Assembly (NCBI GenBank): GCA_964387985.1
Contig: CAYLZG010000009.1
Coordinates: 1 to 61,772, forward strand
DNA: 61,772 bases
Direction of reading: 5' to 3'
DNA from: JALOOB01 sp964387985
GTDB lineage: Bacteria; Chloroflexota; Anaerolineae; CG2-30-64-16
Made by a program: the position numbers and the translations under genes. The notes beneath the pieces are model-generated. The model did not search any database and was not told the DNA's origin. It was given only the letters and a program-made list of their open reading frames with translations. Position 1 is the stretch's first letter, and every line of letters begins with the position of its first letter. This document shows, one piece after another, positions 25,017-33,476 of the stretch.

Positions 25017-28003
25017 TACCTCATTATCGACGGAAGCAACGACTTGTAAAGCTGCCGGACCACGCGCACTTGCACTTCCACCGACCTGGCCGGATAGTTG
25101 CCCGTCGTATCGGTGATCGTCACTTTGGCAGAGTGAGTTCCCAGGGCCAACTGCCCTGCCGCGATTGTCATGGAGAACTTGCCGGGCGCGGCGCCGGTCG
25201 CCGGCTGCACGTTGAGCCACCCGGCGTCTGGCGAAGCACGCCAGCTTGCGCTGCCGAGATCGCTCGTCTGGACTTGTGCCGCAATGCTGCCGGTCATATC
25301 GCGTGTCAACAAGATATTGGCAGCCGTGGGAGCGATCACCAATTTCTTAGCGATACGGCCGTCTGCCAGAGCCAGCGCCACGGCCACGTCCTGGCCTGGC
25401 CACACCGGCGTGAGATGCTGACTCGGAGCTCGGGCCACGCCGCCCGTGTGGACCCCCCCTTCCCTGTCGAGGAGGTAAAAGCCCTTTCCATCTTCCGTGA
25501 TCTCGAAGTCACGCGCCCAGTCCTCGCCCATGTGCAAAGCGTAGTTCCAATTGATCGCAGGTGCACCGCCAACATTCCAAACCCGCCCGTAGGCGTCCAG
25601 GATGTACGCTCCCTTGCCGGTCGGGGCCAATTCGATCTTCTTGGCAATGTCTTCCCCGAAGTAAGGCGTTCCTTCCAGGCCGGGCGCATTTCCTCCGGTA
25701 TGGATGATGCCGTCGCCCAGCAGTAGATAGACGCCTTTCCCATCCTGAGTCAAGGCGCCGGATCGCACCACCGGCGAGCCGAAGGTCGGCGGCGCGGGCG
25801 AGATATCCAGTGCGCCATCGCTCTTGACCAGATGGCCCTGACTGTCCAGGATGTAGTAGATGGTCGATTGATCGTCCCGCATCAACAACTCGACCGCTCC
25901 GGGAACAAAGCCATGGCCGCCCGGAGCAGGCGCCGTGCCGCCTTGCCAAGTCCCACCTTGGGAATCCAACATCTCATAGCCCTGTTCATCCGAAGTGAGA
26001 ACCAGGCCCCTAACCTCTGGCCAATTCCAGTAGTCTCGCGGCAGACTGAGTTGCGATGCCAGGCCGCCTGCGTAGACGCCTCCAACCCCGTCGGATGAAG
26101 CACGGCTAAGAACATAGTAAGAGGGCTCGTCGCCGATTTTGACCTGTTTCCAGACGCTCGACCCGGTGAACCGTCCTGAGCCATCAGCAATGCGCCACGA
26201 ACTGACTTGGTAACCGACTGTGGAAGGAGCCTGGATTTGAAACTCAAACGTTTTCTGCTGGCCAGGTGCAACGGACTCTCCCGATGCCAGTGACACTCGC
26301 ATGCCTGGAGCAAGTGTGTTGTCGGATGCGGCCGCCAGATGTATACCGGCCGCGGCTGTCCAGGCCTGCGTCCCCGAGTTGGCCATCGTCACGCGCACCG
26401 TCTTGAGTTCGCCTTCCGCCATGACATCCGGCAGCGTATGGTTGACAGGCCGGGCATCATACGCCTTCGCAGCGCTGTATATCGCGCGATGATCAGCACT
26501 CCGCCGGAACATAGGCCACTCGGCTGTGGCCGGTGATTTGCGTACCTCCCAAGCGTAAATCAGAGCGTTTCCGATCACCTTCGTAGAAGAGTCGTATACT
26601 GCGCCGCCGCGCACCACCTCCAGATACCCGTCCGCATCCAGATCCTGCACGACAGGTGTATTACCCAGACACCACGCGTTGAACATGTACATGCTGGGTT
26701 TGCCAGAACTGCCGCTGTTGCCCACGTGGGTCAGCAACTTACCGTCGCCATCAAACACGACAGTGTCACAGTAGTAATTTATGAAAATCTCAGACGCTGA
26801 ATCGTCGTCGAAGTTCGCCAGCACGGGCGAAGCATGGTACACAGGGGAGACATTACCGAAGTTGTCATATACAGCCGCGGGCCAGCCCGGAAGTAATTGG
26901 CCGTTTGAGCCGAAGGCGTAGAGCTTGCCGTCGTCAGCGCCGACGACGACATCGGGACGGCCGTCAGCGTTAATGTCACCGATCGCTGGACTGCTCATCA
27001 CGTAGCCGCCGGTGGCCGCGGGCCATCCAGGCAAATTGTTGCCGTGCGCATCCCATGCGTAGACAGCCTTTCCGCGATCCGGGTAGTAGTTCCCTGTACC
27101 AACCACAATGTCGAGGTTTCCATCTCCATTCAGATCCACAATCGCTGGGGACGAGGAGATGGTCTGATCTATGTGCTTCGGGAATCCCGGCTGACGGGAG
27201 CCATCTCCTTGAAGGACTTCCAGCAATCCGCCATCCGATGCGTCAACGCCGATAATGACTTCTGCGCAACCATCGTTGTCCAGATCTGCAATGGCCGGCG
27301 AAGACCAAACGGTGTTGTAGACAAAACGCGGCCAACCTTGCACAAGGCTCCCGTCGTGGTGCCATGCATAAACGCGCATGTCCCAGCCGCCGGCGACGAT
27401 CTCCAAATCACCATCGCCGTCCAGGTCGCCGATAGCAGGACTGCTGTAAAATCCTTCGAGATAGCCGTCCGGGCCGCCCATGTTCGGGCCCATCTGGTCA
27501 CTGCCAACCCTGGGCCAGCCAGGCCTGAGTCGACCCAGATGATCCAACACAACGATGCCACCATTATAGCCCAAGACGGAGGCAGGCGCCCCGACGGCGA
27601 CCACCACTTCGGGCCAACCATCCCAGTCCAGGTCGGCGACCGCGGGCGCCGAGTCAATTCGACTCCCACCAGGCCGCGGCGCCATCGCGTTGATTGATGC
27701 AGTCGCATCAAAGACCCAAAGGACCGAACCATCTGATCGCAGTGCGTGAATCTTGCCGTCAATGCCGCCGATGATGATCTCCTGCTTGCCGTCCTTGTCC
27801 AGATCTGCCGTCGCAGGAGAAGCGTATTCTATTGCTGCTCCTGACAGCACACGCCCACCCTCGAATCCAGGCTGCATTGGCAAGGGAATGTACGGCTGAG
27901 CGCCCGCACTGAGCGGAATCAGTGCGACAACCACCAGGAATACCAGGCTTGTGATCAACCAGCGGTATAGGGACAAGCGCGATAAAACTATCGTGCTGTG
28001 CAT
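25016..28003 (-). CDS. Large secreted FG-GAP/VCBS-repeat protein with Ig-like and BACON-like domains
   Basis: The 995-residue protein has a signal peptide (hydrophobic 16-33, likely cut after SAGA). Residues about 40-500 hold FG-GAP-type repeats with calcium-binding loops such as DLDKDGKQE, DLDGDGDLE, DLNGDGNLD and DINADGRPD, alternating with YAWxxDGxxxxGWP motifs as in beta-propellers. A middle Ig-like segment (MANSGTQAWTAAAGIHL) resembles the NBR1-type domain. Then come beta-propeller-like kelch/NHL-style units (DGKGVYLLLGDGIIHTGG, GKGAYILDAYGRVWNVGG). A BACON-like segment (WLNVQPATGAAPGKFSM) precedes the end KSLLPSIMR. It is likely a cell-surface glycan- or protein-binding structure. The ATG follows GGAG by seven bases. 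Confidence 0.85.
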   Translation of the reverse strand: MHSTIVLSRLSLYRWLITSLVFLVVVALIPLSAGAQPYIPLPMQPGFEGGRVLSGAAIEYASPATADLDKDGKQEIIIGGIDGKIHALRSDGSVLWVFDATASINAMAPRPGGSRIDSAPAVADLDWDGWPEVVVAVGAPASVLGYNGGIVVLDHLGRLRPGWPRVGSDQMGPNMGGPDGYLEGFYSSPAIGDLDGDGDLEIVAGGWDMRVYAWHHDGSLVQGWPRFVYNTVWSSPAIADLDNDGCAEVIIGVDASDGGLLEVLQGDGSRQPGFPKHIDQTISSSPAIVDLNGDGNLDIVVGTGNYYPDRGKAVYAWDAHGNNLPGWPAATGGYVMSSPAIGDINADGRPDVVVGADDGKLYAFGSNGQLLPGWPAAVYDNFGNVSPVYHASPVLANFDDDSASEIFINYYCDTVVFDGDGKLLTHVGNSGSSGKPSMYMFNAWCLGNTPVVQDLDADGYLEVVRGGAVYDSSTKVIGNALIYAWEVRKSPATAEWPMFRRSADHRAIYSAAKAYDARPVNHTLPDVMAEGELKTVRVTMANSGTQAWTAAAGIHLAAASDNTLAPGMRVSLASGESVAPGQQKTFEFQIQAPSTVGYQVSSWRIADGSGRFTGSSVWKQVKIGDEPSYYVLSRASSDGVGGVYAGGLASQLSLPRDYWNWPEVRGLVLTSDEQGYEMLDSQGGTWQGGTAPAPGGHGFVPGAVELLMRDDQSTIYYILDSQGHLVKSDGALDISPAPPTFGSPVVRSGALTQDGKGVYLLLGDGIIHTGGNAPGLEGTPYFGEDIAKKIELAPTGKGAYILDAYGRVWNVGGAPAINWNYALHMGEDWARDFEITEDGKGFYLLDREGGVHTGGVARAPSQHLTPVWPGQDVAVALALADGRIAKKLVIAPTAANILLTRDMTGSIAAQVQTSDLGSASWRASPDAGWLNVQPATGAAPGKFSMTIAAGQLALGTHSAKVTITDTTGNYPARSVEVQVRVVRQLYKSLLPSIMR

Positions 28004-28347
28004 TAAGCAACTCCGTTTGTGATTCTTGAATCCGGGTGCCCCATCTACTTGGGTAGCGGGAATCGCGAGAGGAAGACACCACCGACCGTGCTACATTTCA
28101 CCACAGGTTGGCAAGGTTGTCACCTTCGCTGACATCGAGCCCGCCACCAAAAGGTGGTTGCGATGCCTGGCCGATTTACGACGGTGATGAAGGCCAGGCG
28201 AACACCCGGCCACTACCTGTCTGTGGTCTTTGTTTTCTTCTGCATAGTAGCTAACGGATGAAACCGAATGACGTTACGCATGCATGGTGGAGCTTGCTTT
28301 CGCAGATATTATCCTATGACATCAGCGGAGAAGCTAGCGTGCTCGTC
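28004..28347. other. Non-coding stretch with hairpins, no gene seen
   Basis: No convincing gene lies in these 344 bases between the PIG-V-like gene and the FG-GAP gene. It contains CCACC-AAAA-GGTGG (28144-28157) and GCCTGGCC with its complement GGCCAGGC (28165-28172 and 28192-28199). Neither is followed by a U-tract on the minus strand. It may be a structured leader of the FG-GAP gene; no riboswitch class was recognised. Confidence 0.5.
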
Positions 28348-29556
28348 TCAAGTGACCCAATACCAGTGTGTGAAGGCAATTGTCCACATGGCTAGCAGCA
28401 GGGTCGACACAATAACGATGCCGACGAACCGCCGTTCGCCACTTAGCCACTGGGCCCATGCGATGAAGACCGGGAAGACCGGCATGGCGTATCGGCCAAT
28501 GTTGATCCATTGAGTGGCACCGACCACCAACATGGTAACTGCGAATAAACCTGCCCCCCATCCCTGGCGACGAAAAACCGAGAACACCGTCAAGCAAAAC
28601 AGAATGCCCGTCAGCAAGTTCCAGACATAGCTCACAGGATAGTTGCCAGTCAACAGGTTCGGAACAGACCAGAACTGCTGCCAAGTGCTAGTCAGAACGT
28701 TGGCGCCTTGTTCGCTTAGCCACCAGCCTGGTGCGCGCTCCACCTCGAAGTACAGCCACGGATCCTCAAAGCGGACATAAAGATACGCGAAATACAGAAG
28801 TGGACCGACGACAGACAAGAGTATCCAGAGCACATCAGGACGAACTCTGCGCCACGAAAAGTGAATCTTCTCCAGATAGACAATAATAAGCACTGGAAAC
28901 ATCACCAACCCGGGGAGGCGCGTCGCCCCGGCAAGCATGCCGCAAAGCGCCGCTCCCCACCAGCACTCCTTGTCCGCAAAGAAGAAGGCACCGACAACGA
29001 ACATGAAAAACACGGACTCAGAGTAAACCGCTCCATAGTAGAAGGCGAAAGGGTAGACCGAAAGCAGGACAACGGTGCGAAACGCCACACTTTCGTCAAA
29101 ACGCTGCAGCACCAGAAAATATAGCAGAAGCAATGCGATAAGAAAAGCTACGTTGGAAATCAAGATGCCGGCCAAGTAAGTACTACCGATGAGACCGCCG
29201 AATAGGCGCATAGCCAGTGGATACAAAGGGAAGAAAACAATGTTCTGCTGGATGGCTTCCGGGGTCTCGATGTAACTGTAACCGTGCTGCGCGACGCCGT
29301 TGTACCAGCCAGAATCCCAACGCGCCCAGCCATCCAGGAACAAATTCTGGGGGAAAGATCGCCACTGGTTACCAGGTCCCCCAATTGAGGGATCGGGGTT
29401 CAGCGGCATGAGTGCCAGGCTGAGATACGCGACGAGAACCAATCCGGCACGGCTTGCCAGTCCTATGGCCAAAGGTGTGGCTGCGCGCGTCCAGAAATCC
29501 CGCCAGGGGGTTCGAAAGCGCAAGCAATCAGTATGTGCCGGTGGGAGTCGTGGCAT
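28348..29556 (-). CDS. PIG-V-like GT-C mannosyltransferase
   Basis: The 402-residue multi-span membrane protein has the PIG-V signature after the first helix: LDGWARWDSGWYNGVAQHGY (the WDS/WY motif with acidic residues facing outside), followed by QQNIVFFPLYPLAMRL. About nine helices follow. PIG-V relatives transfer mannose from dolichyl/polyprenyl-phosphate mannose to lipid-linked glycans, so a polyprenyl-phosphate sugar donor and a reaction on the outer face are likely. The ATG at 29556 lies within a decayed glycosyltransferase fragment that overlaps its 5' end (29528-29734). It sits downstream of the methyltransferase gene in the same direction. Confidence 0.85.
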   Translation of the reverse strand: MPRLPPAHTDCLRFRTPWRDFWTRAATPLAIGLASRAGLVLVAYLSLALMPLNPDPSIGGPGNQWRSFPQNLFLDGWARWDSGWYNGVAQHGYSYIETPEAIQQNIVFFPLYPLAMRLFGGLIGSTYLAGILISNVAFLIALLLLYFLVLQRFDESVAFRTVVLLSVYPFAFYYGAVYSESVFFMFVVGAFFFADKECWWGAALCGMLAGATRLPGLVMFPVLIIVYLEKIHFSWRRVRPDVLWILLSVVGPLLYFAYLYVRFEDPWLYFEVERAPGWWLSEQGANVLTSTWQQFWSVPNLLTGNYPVSYVWNLLTGILFCLTVFSVFRRQGWGAGLFAVTMLVVGATQWINIGRYAMPVFPVFIAWAQWLSGERRFVGIVIVSTLLLAMWTIAFTHWYWVT

Positions 29557-29734
29557 GATCAATGACTCTCTTGACGAACGCCTTGTAGCGCTCCTCGACG
29601 ACTGCGCGGCCGTCATTGCGGTGCACATATAGGCGACCATTGTTCGCCATCTGAGACCGTAGTTCGATATCGCCGAGCAGCAATTGGAGCGCCTCGGAGA
29701 AATCAAAGAAAAGCCTTCTTTGTGCGATACTCAC
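29528..29734 (-). pseudogene. Decayed C-terminal fragment of a GT4 glycosyltransferase
   Basis: The frame encodes EALQLLLGDIELRSQMANN, GRLYVHRND and AVVEERYKAFVKRVI, nearly the same as the last about 50 residues of the intact GT4 at 31132-32391. The upstream GT domains are absent; a methyltransferase gene lies where they would be. At DNA level 29562-29695 matches 31166-31299 (ten mismatches by eye in 134, no gaps). The 3' end overlaps the PIG-V-like start codon. Confidence 0.85.
29562..29695. repeat. Direct repeat, copy A (GT4 3' end)
   Basis: 134 bp about 93% identical to 31166-31299 at a constant offset of 1604, same orientation. The pair brackets the methyltransferase gene. Confidence 0.85.
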
Positions 29735-31080
29735 GATCTCACGGTGATGGGCAGAAACACCGGCGACGAACCCCGATGCTCAAACCAAACAACGCACTCA
29801 TCGACCATGTCCAGCTTCAATTGGTAACTTCCGGGTGCCGCTGGTGCGGTCAGCGTGATATCGGTCTTGGCCGTTTCACCCGGATGCACCGAGTTGCTGA
29901 GGTAACCTCGTCCATAGTCGTAGACAACTGCCAGCCCTTGCTCGTTCATAAGCTTAGCTCCCAGCGCCACAAATCCTCCTATTTCGACAGGCTTGTGCAG
30001 CCAGAAAGTGTCGCCGATGTTCTTAACGATCGCCTTGACGGTGAATTGACTCCCGGTTGCCACCTCTGCGGGGAAAGAAAGGACGGTGATCTCGGCCATG
30101 AGGATATTTGGCCGTCTGCTATCGGGGCCGCGCGTTTCCTTTTGTGCAATAATTACCGGATGGATCCTGATCGCATTGTGCACCATCTGCAGACTCTGCC
30201 ACGCCAAAGTCGACTCCTCCGAAGGAGTCACCGCAATGTCTTGCGGCTGGTAATAATTCGGTGCGAACCGGCGAGCAACTCTCTTGAGCATGCTGAATCG
30301 ATCCACCACCCTGGCAAGAGCCGATGTGGCAAGTCGAAACGGTCTTGGCAGCATAATCACCGCCCCATTTCGAACGGTCGAAGCACTTATGGAGTGCCAC
30401 GCAGACCGATCGTACGTGGGTGGTGGAAAGATGTAAGGCTGCAGCGTGACATCGCGGAATCCGGCTTGAAGGCAGGCTTCGATCACCTCGTCCACAACGA
30501 TGTCGCGCTCAAGCACGCCCAGCTCAGCCATTTCCGCACGTGACTGAGGATGTTGTGAATGGCCCATGCCAGGCTCGGAGAAGACCGCCCGGCCATCAGG
30601 TTTCAAAGCGCGGCAAATTTCGCTCAACGCGCGCGGAATGTCGGGCACATGGTGCAGTGCAGACAAGCAGATCACACCATCGACCGAGCCATCCGCTAAG
30701 GGGAGCCTTTCGAAATCGCCCACTGTTTGTTTGGCGCCCACCGGCAACCTGCGGCGCCCGATCTCAAGCATGTCGCGCGCGTAATCCAGCGATATCGTAT
30801 CGACCAGCAGACGATTCAGCCAATCTGATACCCAACACGAACCAGCGCCCAAGTCCAGAACCAGATCTCCTGGCGCAGGATCGAGCGCCTGCACGGATAC
30901 GGCGAAGTTGTATATCTCACCGAGAGAAAGCCGTACGTTGGTCATGCCGCGGCCAGCAAATGGCTGGCGCAGCAGCCACTCGCCTTCAATCTCTCCCGTG
31001 GATGAACTGCTCTTGCGTTGATAGGCTTCGCTTTCACGGGTTTTATCGTGTGATAGCAGTGCCGGCGTCTGCGAACTCAT
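29731..31080 (-). CDS. SAM-dependent methyltransferase with C-terminal Ig-like domain
   Basis: The 449-residue protein has a class I methyltransferase domain at about 70-190: LVLDLGAGSCWVSDWL (SAM-binding motif I), TISLDYARDML, GDFERLPLADGSVDGVICLS and ALHHVPDIPRALSEICR. A linker follows, then a beta-sandwich domain at about 330-449 (VLSFPAEVATGSQFTVKAIV, VHPGETAKTDITLTAPAAPG, GSSPVFLPITVRS). That C-terminal part resembles Ig-like or carbohydrate-recognition domains such as the Wzt C-terminal domain, suggesting it reads the glycan while the methyltransferase modifies it. It lies between the intact GT4 gene and the GT4 fragment, flanked by direct repeats. Confidence 0.85.
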   Translation of the reverse strand: MSSQTPALLSHDKTRESEAYQRKSSSSTGEIEGEWLLRQPFAGRGMTNVRLSLGEIYNFAVSVQALDPAPGDLVLDLGAGSCWVSDWLNRLLVDTISLDYARDMLEIGRRRLPVGAKQTVGDFERLPLADGSVDGVICLSALHHVPDIPRALSEICRALKPDGRAVFSEPGMGHSQHPQSRAEMAELGVLERDIVVDEVIEACLQAGFRDVTLQPYIFPPPTYDRSAWHSISASTVRNGAVIMLPRPFRLATSALARVVDRFSMLKRVARRFAPNYYQPQDIAVTPSEESTLAWQSLQMVHNAIRIHPVIIAQKETRGPDSRRPNILMAEITVLSFPAEVATGSQFTVKAIVKNIGDTFWLHKPVEIGGFVALGAKLMNEQGLAVVYDYGRGYLSNSVHPGETAKTDITLTAPAAPGSYQLKLDMVDECVVWFEHRGSSPVFLPITVRS

Positions 31081-31131
31081 CTCAGGTCACCTCTGCAACT
31101 AATGCATCAGCAGCGCCGCCAGCACGGCGAG

Positions 31132-32391
31132 TTAGTTCGCCCCAGGCTGGCTGTAAGTGCGCGCGATGACTCTCTCGACGAACGCCTTGTAGCGCTCCTC
31201 GACGACTGCGCGGCCGTAATTGCGGTGCACATATATGCGACCATTGTTCGCCATCTGGGATCGCAATCTGATATCGCCGAGCAGCAACTGGAGCGCCTCA
31301 ATGAATTCCGGTCCACTCTCATAGTACAGCCCGGCGCTGCTGCGCCCCACATGACCTTTCAGCACTTCCGATTGCCCGTTCACCAGGACCGGTGCGCCAC
31401 AGAGCATGGCTTCCAGGGTCACGATGGAAAAGCTTTCAAAGGCAGATGGATTGACAAAGACCGTCGCCGCGGCCATAGCCCCCAACTTCTCTGCTTCTGA
31501 TACATGTCCCAGGTAATGGATGTATCGGTCCCGCGGGATGCTCATCGCGCGGCTTCCGATTAGAACCAGGTGCAAATCCGGGAAGCGGCGCCGAGCCTGG
31601 CGGAAATACCGAAACAGATCACCGCAGCCCTTTGAAGGATCAATGCGTCCTGCATACAGGATAAAGGGCCAGCGAATGCGGTGCTTCCTTCTAAAGGCGG
31701 AGGCATCAGGCTCAGACGGCAGAGTAACGGGCATCCCGATGATGGTTTGCAGAGCGTCCTCTATCGGAAACGTACTCGAGACAAACTCCTGCTCCTCCGG
31801 AGTCAGGAATGCTATTGCCGCAAAGCGCTGAAACATAGAGCGGTAGAGCGGCAAGAAGATCATCGCCTCATCGTGGGCTGTCGGTATTAGCACGGTCTTG
31901 GCCGCGGGCACCTGTAGAGAGCCATGATAGGTCGTGGCATACAGATAGGTGAAAAAAAAGATCGCTTCATAATCACGATGATTGTGTGCCAGGTGCTCCA
32001 GGAGCGGCGTTGAATAGGGACCCTGGAACCGCAAAAGAGAAAGCTGCTGCTCGCGAGAAGGCCGGGCGATCAACGCGCGCATCAGGGTCTTATGGCGGTG
32101 GTAGGCCTGCAGGGGCAGGCCACCAAGTATCGAGCTCATCAGGCGATGAAAAGCCGCATCACGCTCGAAATCCACCCCAAATCGACGGACCGTCACACCA
32201 TTGAGGATCGACTCTCCCGCAGGATATTCGTTACGCCAGGTAAGATAATCCTGCGCACAGGTTGTGATGACTTCGATGGGCCGGTGCACCGCCAGCATTT
32301 CGGCGACGCTCCGGCACAATGACTCGGCGCCACCGACAACCTCCTCCCCATAGCGATGCACAACCAATGCGACGGGACGGGGCGAATTCAC
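31132..32391 (-). CDS. GT4 family glycosyltransferase
   Basis: The 419-residue enzyme opens VALVVHRYGEEVVGGAESLC, a GT4 acceptor-domain start. The donor domain includes FILYAGRIDPSKGCGDLFRY, VSEAEKLGAMAAATVFVNPS and ESFSIVTLEAMLCGAPVLV. Related proteins occur in cell-surface polysaccharide loci. The ATG overlaps the stop of the next upstream GT4 gene (ATGA at 32391-32388). Its last 134 bases are repeated at 29562-29695, so it is the probable parent of the fragment there. Confidence 0.92.
   Translation of the reverse strand: MNSPRPVALVVHRYGEEVVGGAESLCRSVAEMLAVHRPIEVITTCAQDYLTWRNEYPAGESILNGVTVRRFGVDFERDAAFHRLMSSILGGLPLQAYHRHKTLMRALIARPSREQQLSLLRFQGPYSTPLLEHLAHNHRDYEAIFFFTYLYATTYHGSLQVPAAKTVLIPTAHDEAMIFLPLYRSMFQRFAAIAFLTPEEQEFVSSTFPIEDALQTIIGMPVTLPSEPDASAFRRKHRIRWPFILYAGRIDPSKGCGDLFRYFRQARRRFPDLHLVLIGSRAMSIPRDRYIHYLGHVSEAEKLGAMAAATVFVNPSAFESFSIVTLEAMLCGAPVLVNGQSEVLKGHVGRSSAGLYYESGPEFIEALQLLLGDIRLRSQMANNGRIYVHRNYGRAVVEERYKAFVERVIARTYSQPGAN
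31166..31299. repeat. Direct repeat, copy B (within intact GT4)
   Basis: Partner of 29562-29695. It covers the last helices of the glycosyltransferase but not its stop codon region. Confidence 0.85.
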
Positions 32392-33476
32392 AGAACCCCC
32401 AGTCTTTCCAAGGCGCCGCGCAAAGGCGCCTCTGCCTTTTCTCTTGTAAGCTGCGCCACGCGATGTTTGCCATGCGTCTTGAGAGTAGTGCGCAGGCCGC
32501 CGTCCGAAACAACGATCCGCAACAACTCGGCAATCTCAGGGATCTTCCACTCTCTGATCAGGATACCCGCATCTCCGAGCGTTTCCGGCACCGCAGCAGC
32601 CGCACGCGCAAGAATCGGCAAGTCAAAAGTCATGCTTTCGATCAGTGGCACCCCGAAGCCTTCATGGCAGCTTGCCGACAGGAACACGTCGCTATTCTCA
32701 TAATATGTCCGCAGATCCCCCCGGCTGACGCGATCGGTCACCGTGACCACTTCATTCAGATCCAGGCGGCTGATCAACTCGGCAACATACTTCACATAAG
32801 TGCGGAATGACCGGTTCCCTACGAGCCACAGATGCACCGATGGATCGATGTAGCGATGGTAAGCATAGGCTACCTTGATCAAGTCATCACACCGCTTGTT
32901 TGGCGCCAGGCGGCCCACTGACAGCAGATTCACCCGGGCAGTGGTCCGAAGCTGACGCGCAAGCTCCCCGTTCACCGGCGCTTCGGCAAGATTCACCAGG
33001 TCCAGCGAAACAGGGCGGACGAAGGCCCGCTCGGCAGGGACGCCTGCCGCGATCAAGTCGCGCAAGTTGTACTCCGAAACCGCAAGGGCAATGTCACAGT
33101 CGCTGAGCGCTGCTAATGAGGCTCGTCCAAGCCGGCAAAGGGTTGCGAGGTGGGGGTCAAAGTCCTGGAAATACTCTGGCGGAGTAATGTTGTGATAGAT
33201 GACGACTTTCCGGTTGTGAGAACGGCGGTATTGCTGCAAGTTGTCGCTGTAGATGGAATAGTGGTAGAGCAGAACGTCTTCCCGATCGGCCAGATACGGT
33301 TCGTACGCGCTGGTTGGCCGGCTGACGCCCCCCAACCGGGATTCGGCACTCTCAGCATAAATGGTCGCGTTCAGTCCCCAGCTCTTCAGCAGTCGATCGA
33401 TTTCGAGGACATCGTTCGTCACCGCGTCGCCATAAACCAGGTTGGCCGTCATCTGGTGGATACGCTGCGGGCTCAT
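32388..33476 (-). CDS. GT4 family glycosyltransferase (first of a tandem pair)
   Basis: The 362-residue protein begins IHQMTANLVYGDAVTNDVLE and contains LLYHYSIYSDNLQQYR, VVIYHNITPPEYFQDFD, LAVSEYNLRDLIAAGV, NLLSVGRLAPNKRCDDLIKV and EGFGVPLIESMTFDLPILA. It is a clear paralogue of the next gene upstream (33473-34576), which has the same blocks in the same order, so the two arose by tandem duplication. Both neighbours overlap it by four bases (ATGA). In such pairs the enzymes often add successive or alternating sugars; the linkage is unknown. Confidence 0.92.
   Translation of the reverse strand: MSPQRIHQMTANLVYGDAVTNDVLEIDRLLKSWGLNATIYAESAESRLGGVSRPTSAYEPYLADREDVLLYHYSIYSDNLQQYRRSHNRKVVIYHNITPPEYFQDFDPHLATLCRLGRASLAALSDCDIALAVSEYNLRDLIAAGVPAERAFVRPVSLDLVNLAEAPVNGELARQLRTTARVNLLSVGRLAPNKRCDDLIKVAYAYHRYIDPSVHLWLVGNRSFRTYVKYVAELISRLDLNEVVTVTDRVSRGDLRTYYENSDVFLSASCHEGFGVPLIESMTFDLPILARAAAAVPETLGDAGILIREWKIPEIAELLRIVVSDGGLRTTLKTHGKHRVAQLTREKAEAPLRGALERLGVL

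Noticed and set aside
28165..28199. GC-rich hairpin considered as a terminator or riboswitch
   Set aside because: No T-tract follows on either strand and no conserved riboswitch core could be matched; kept only as a leader structure.
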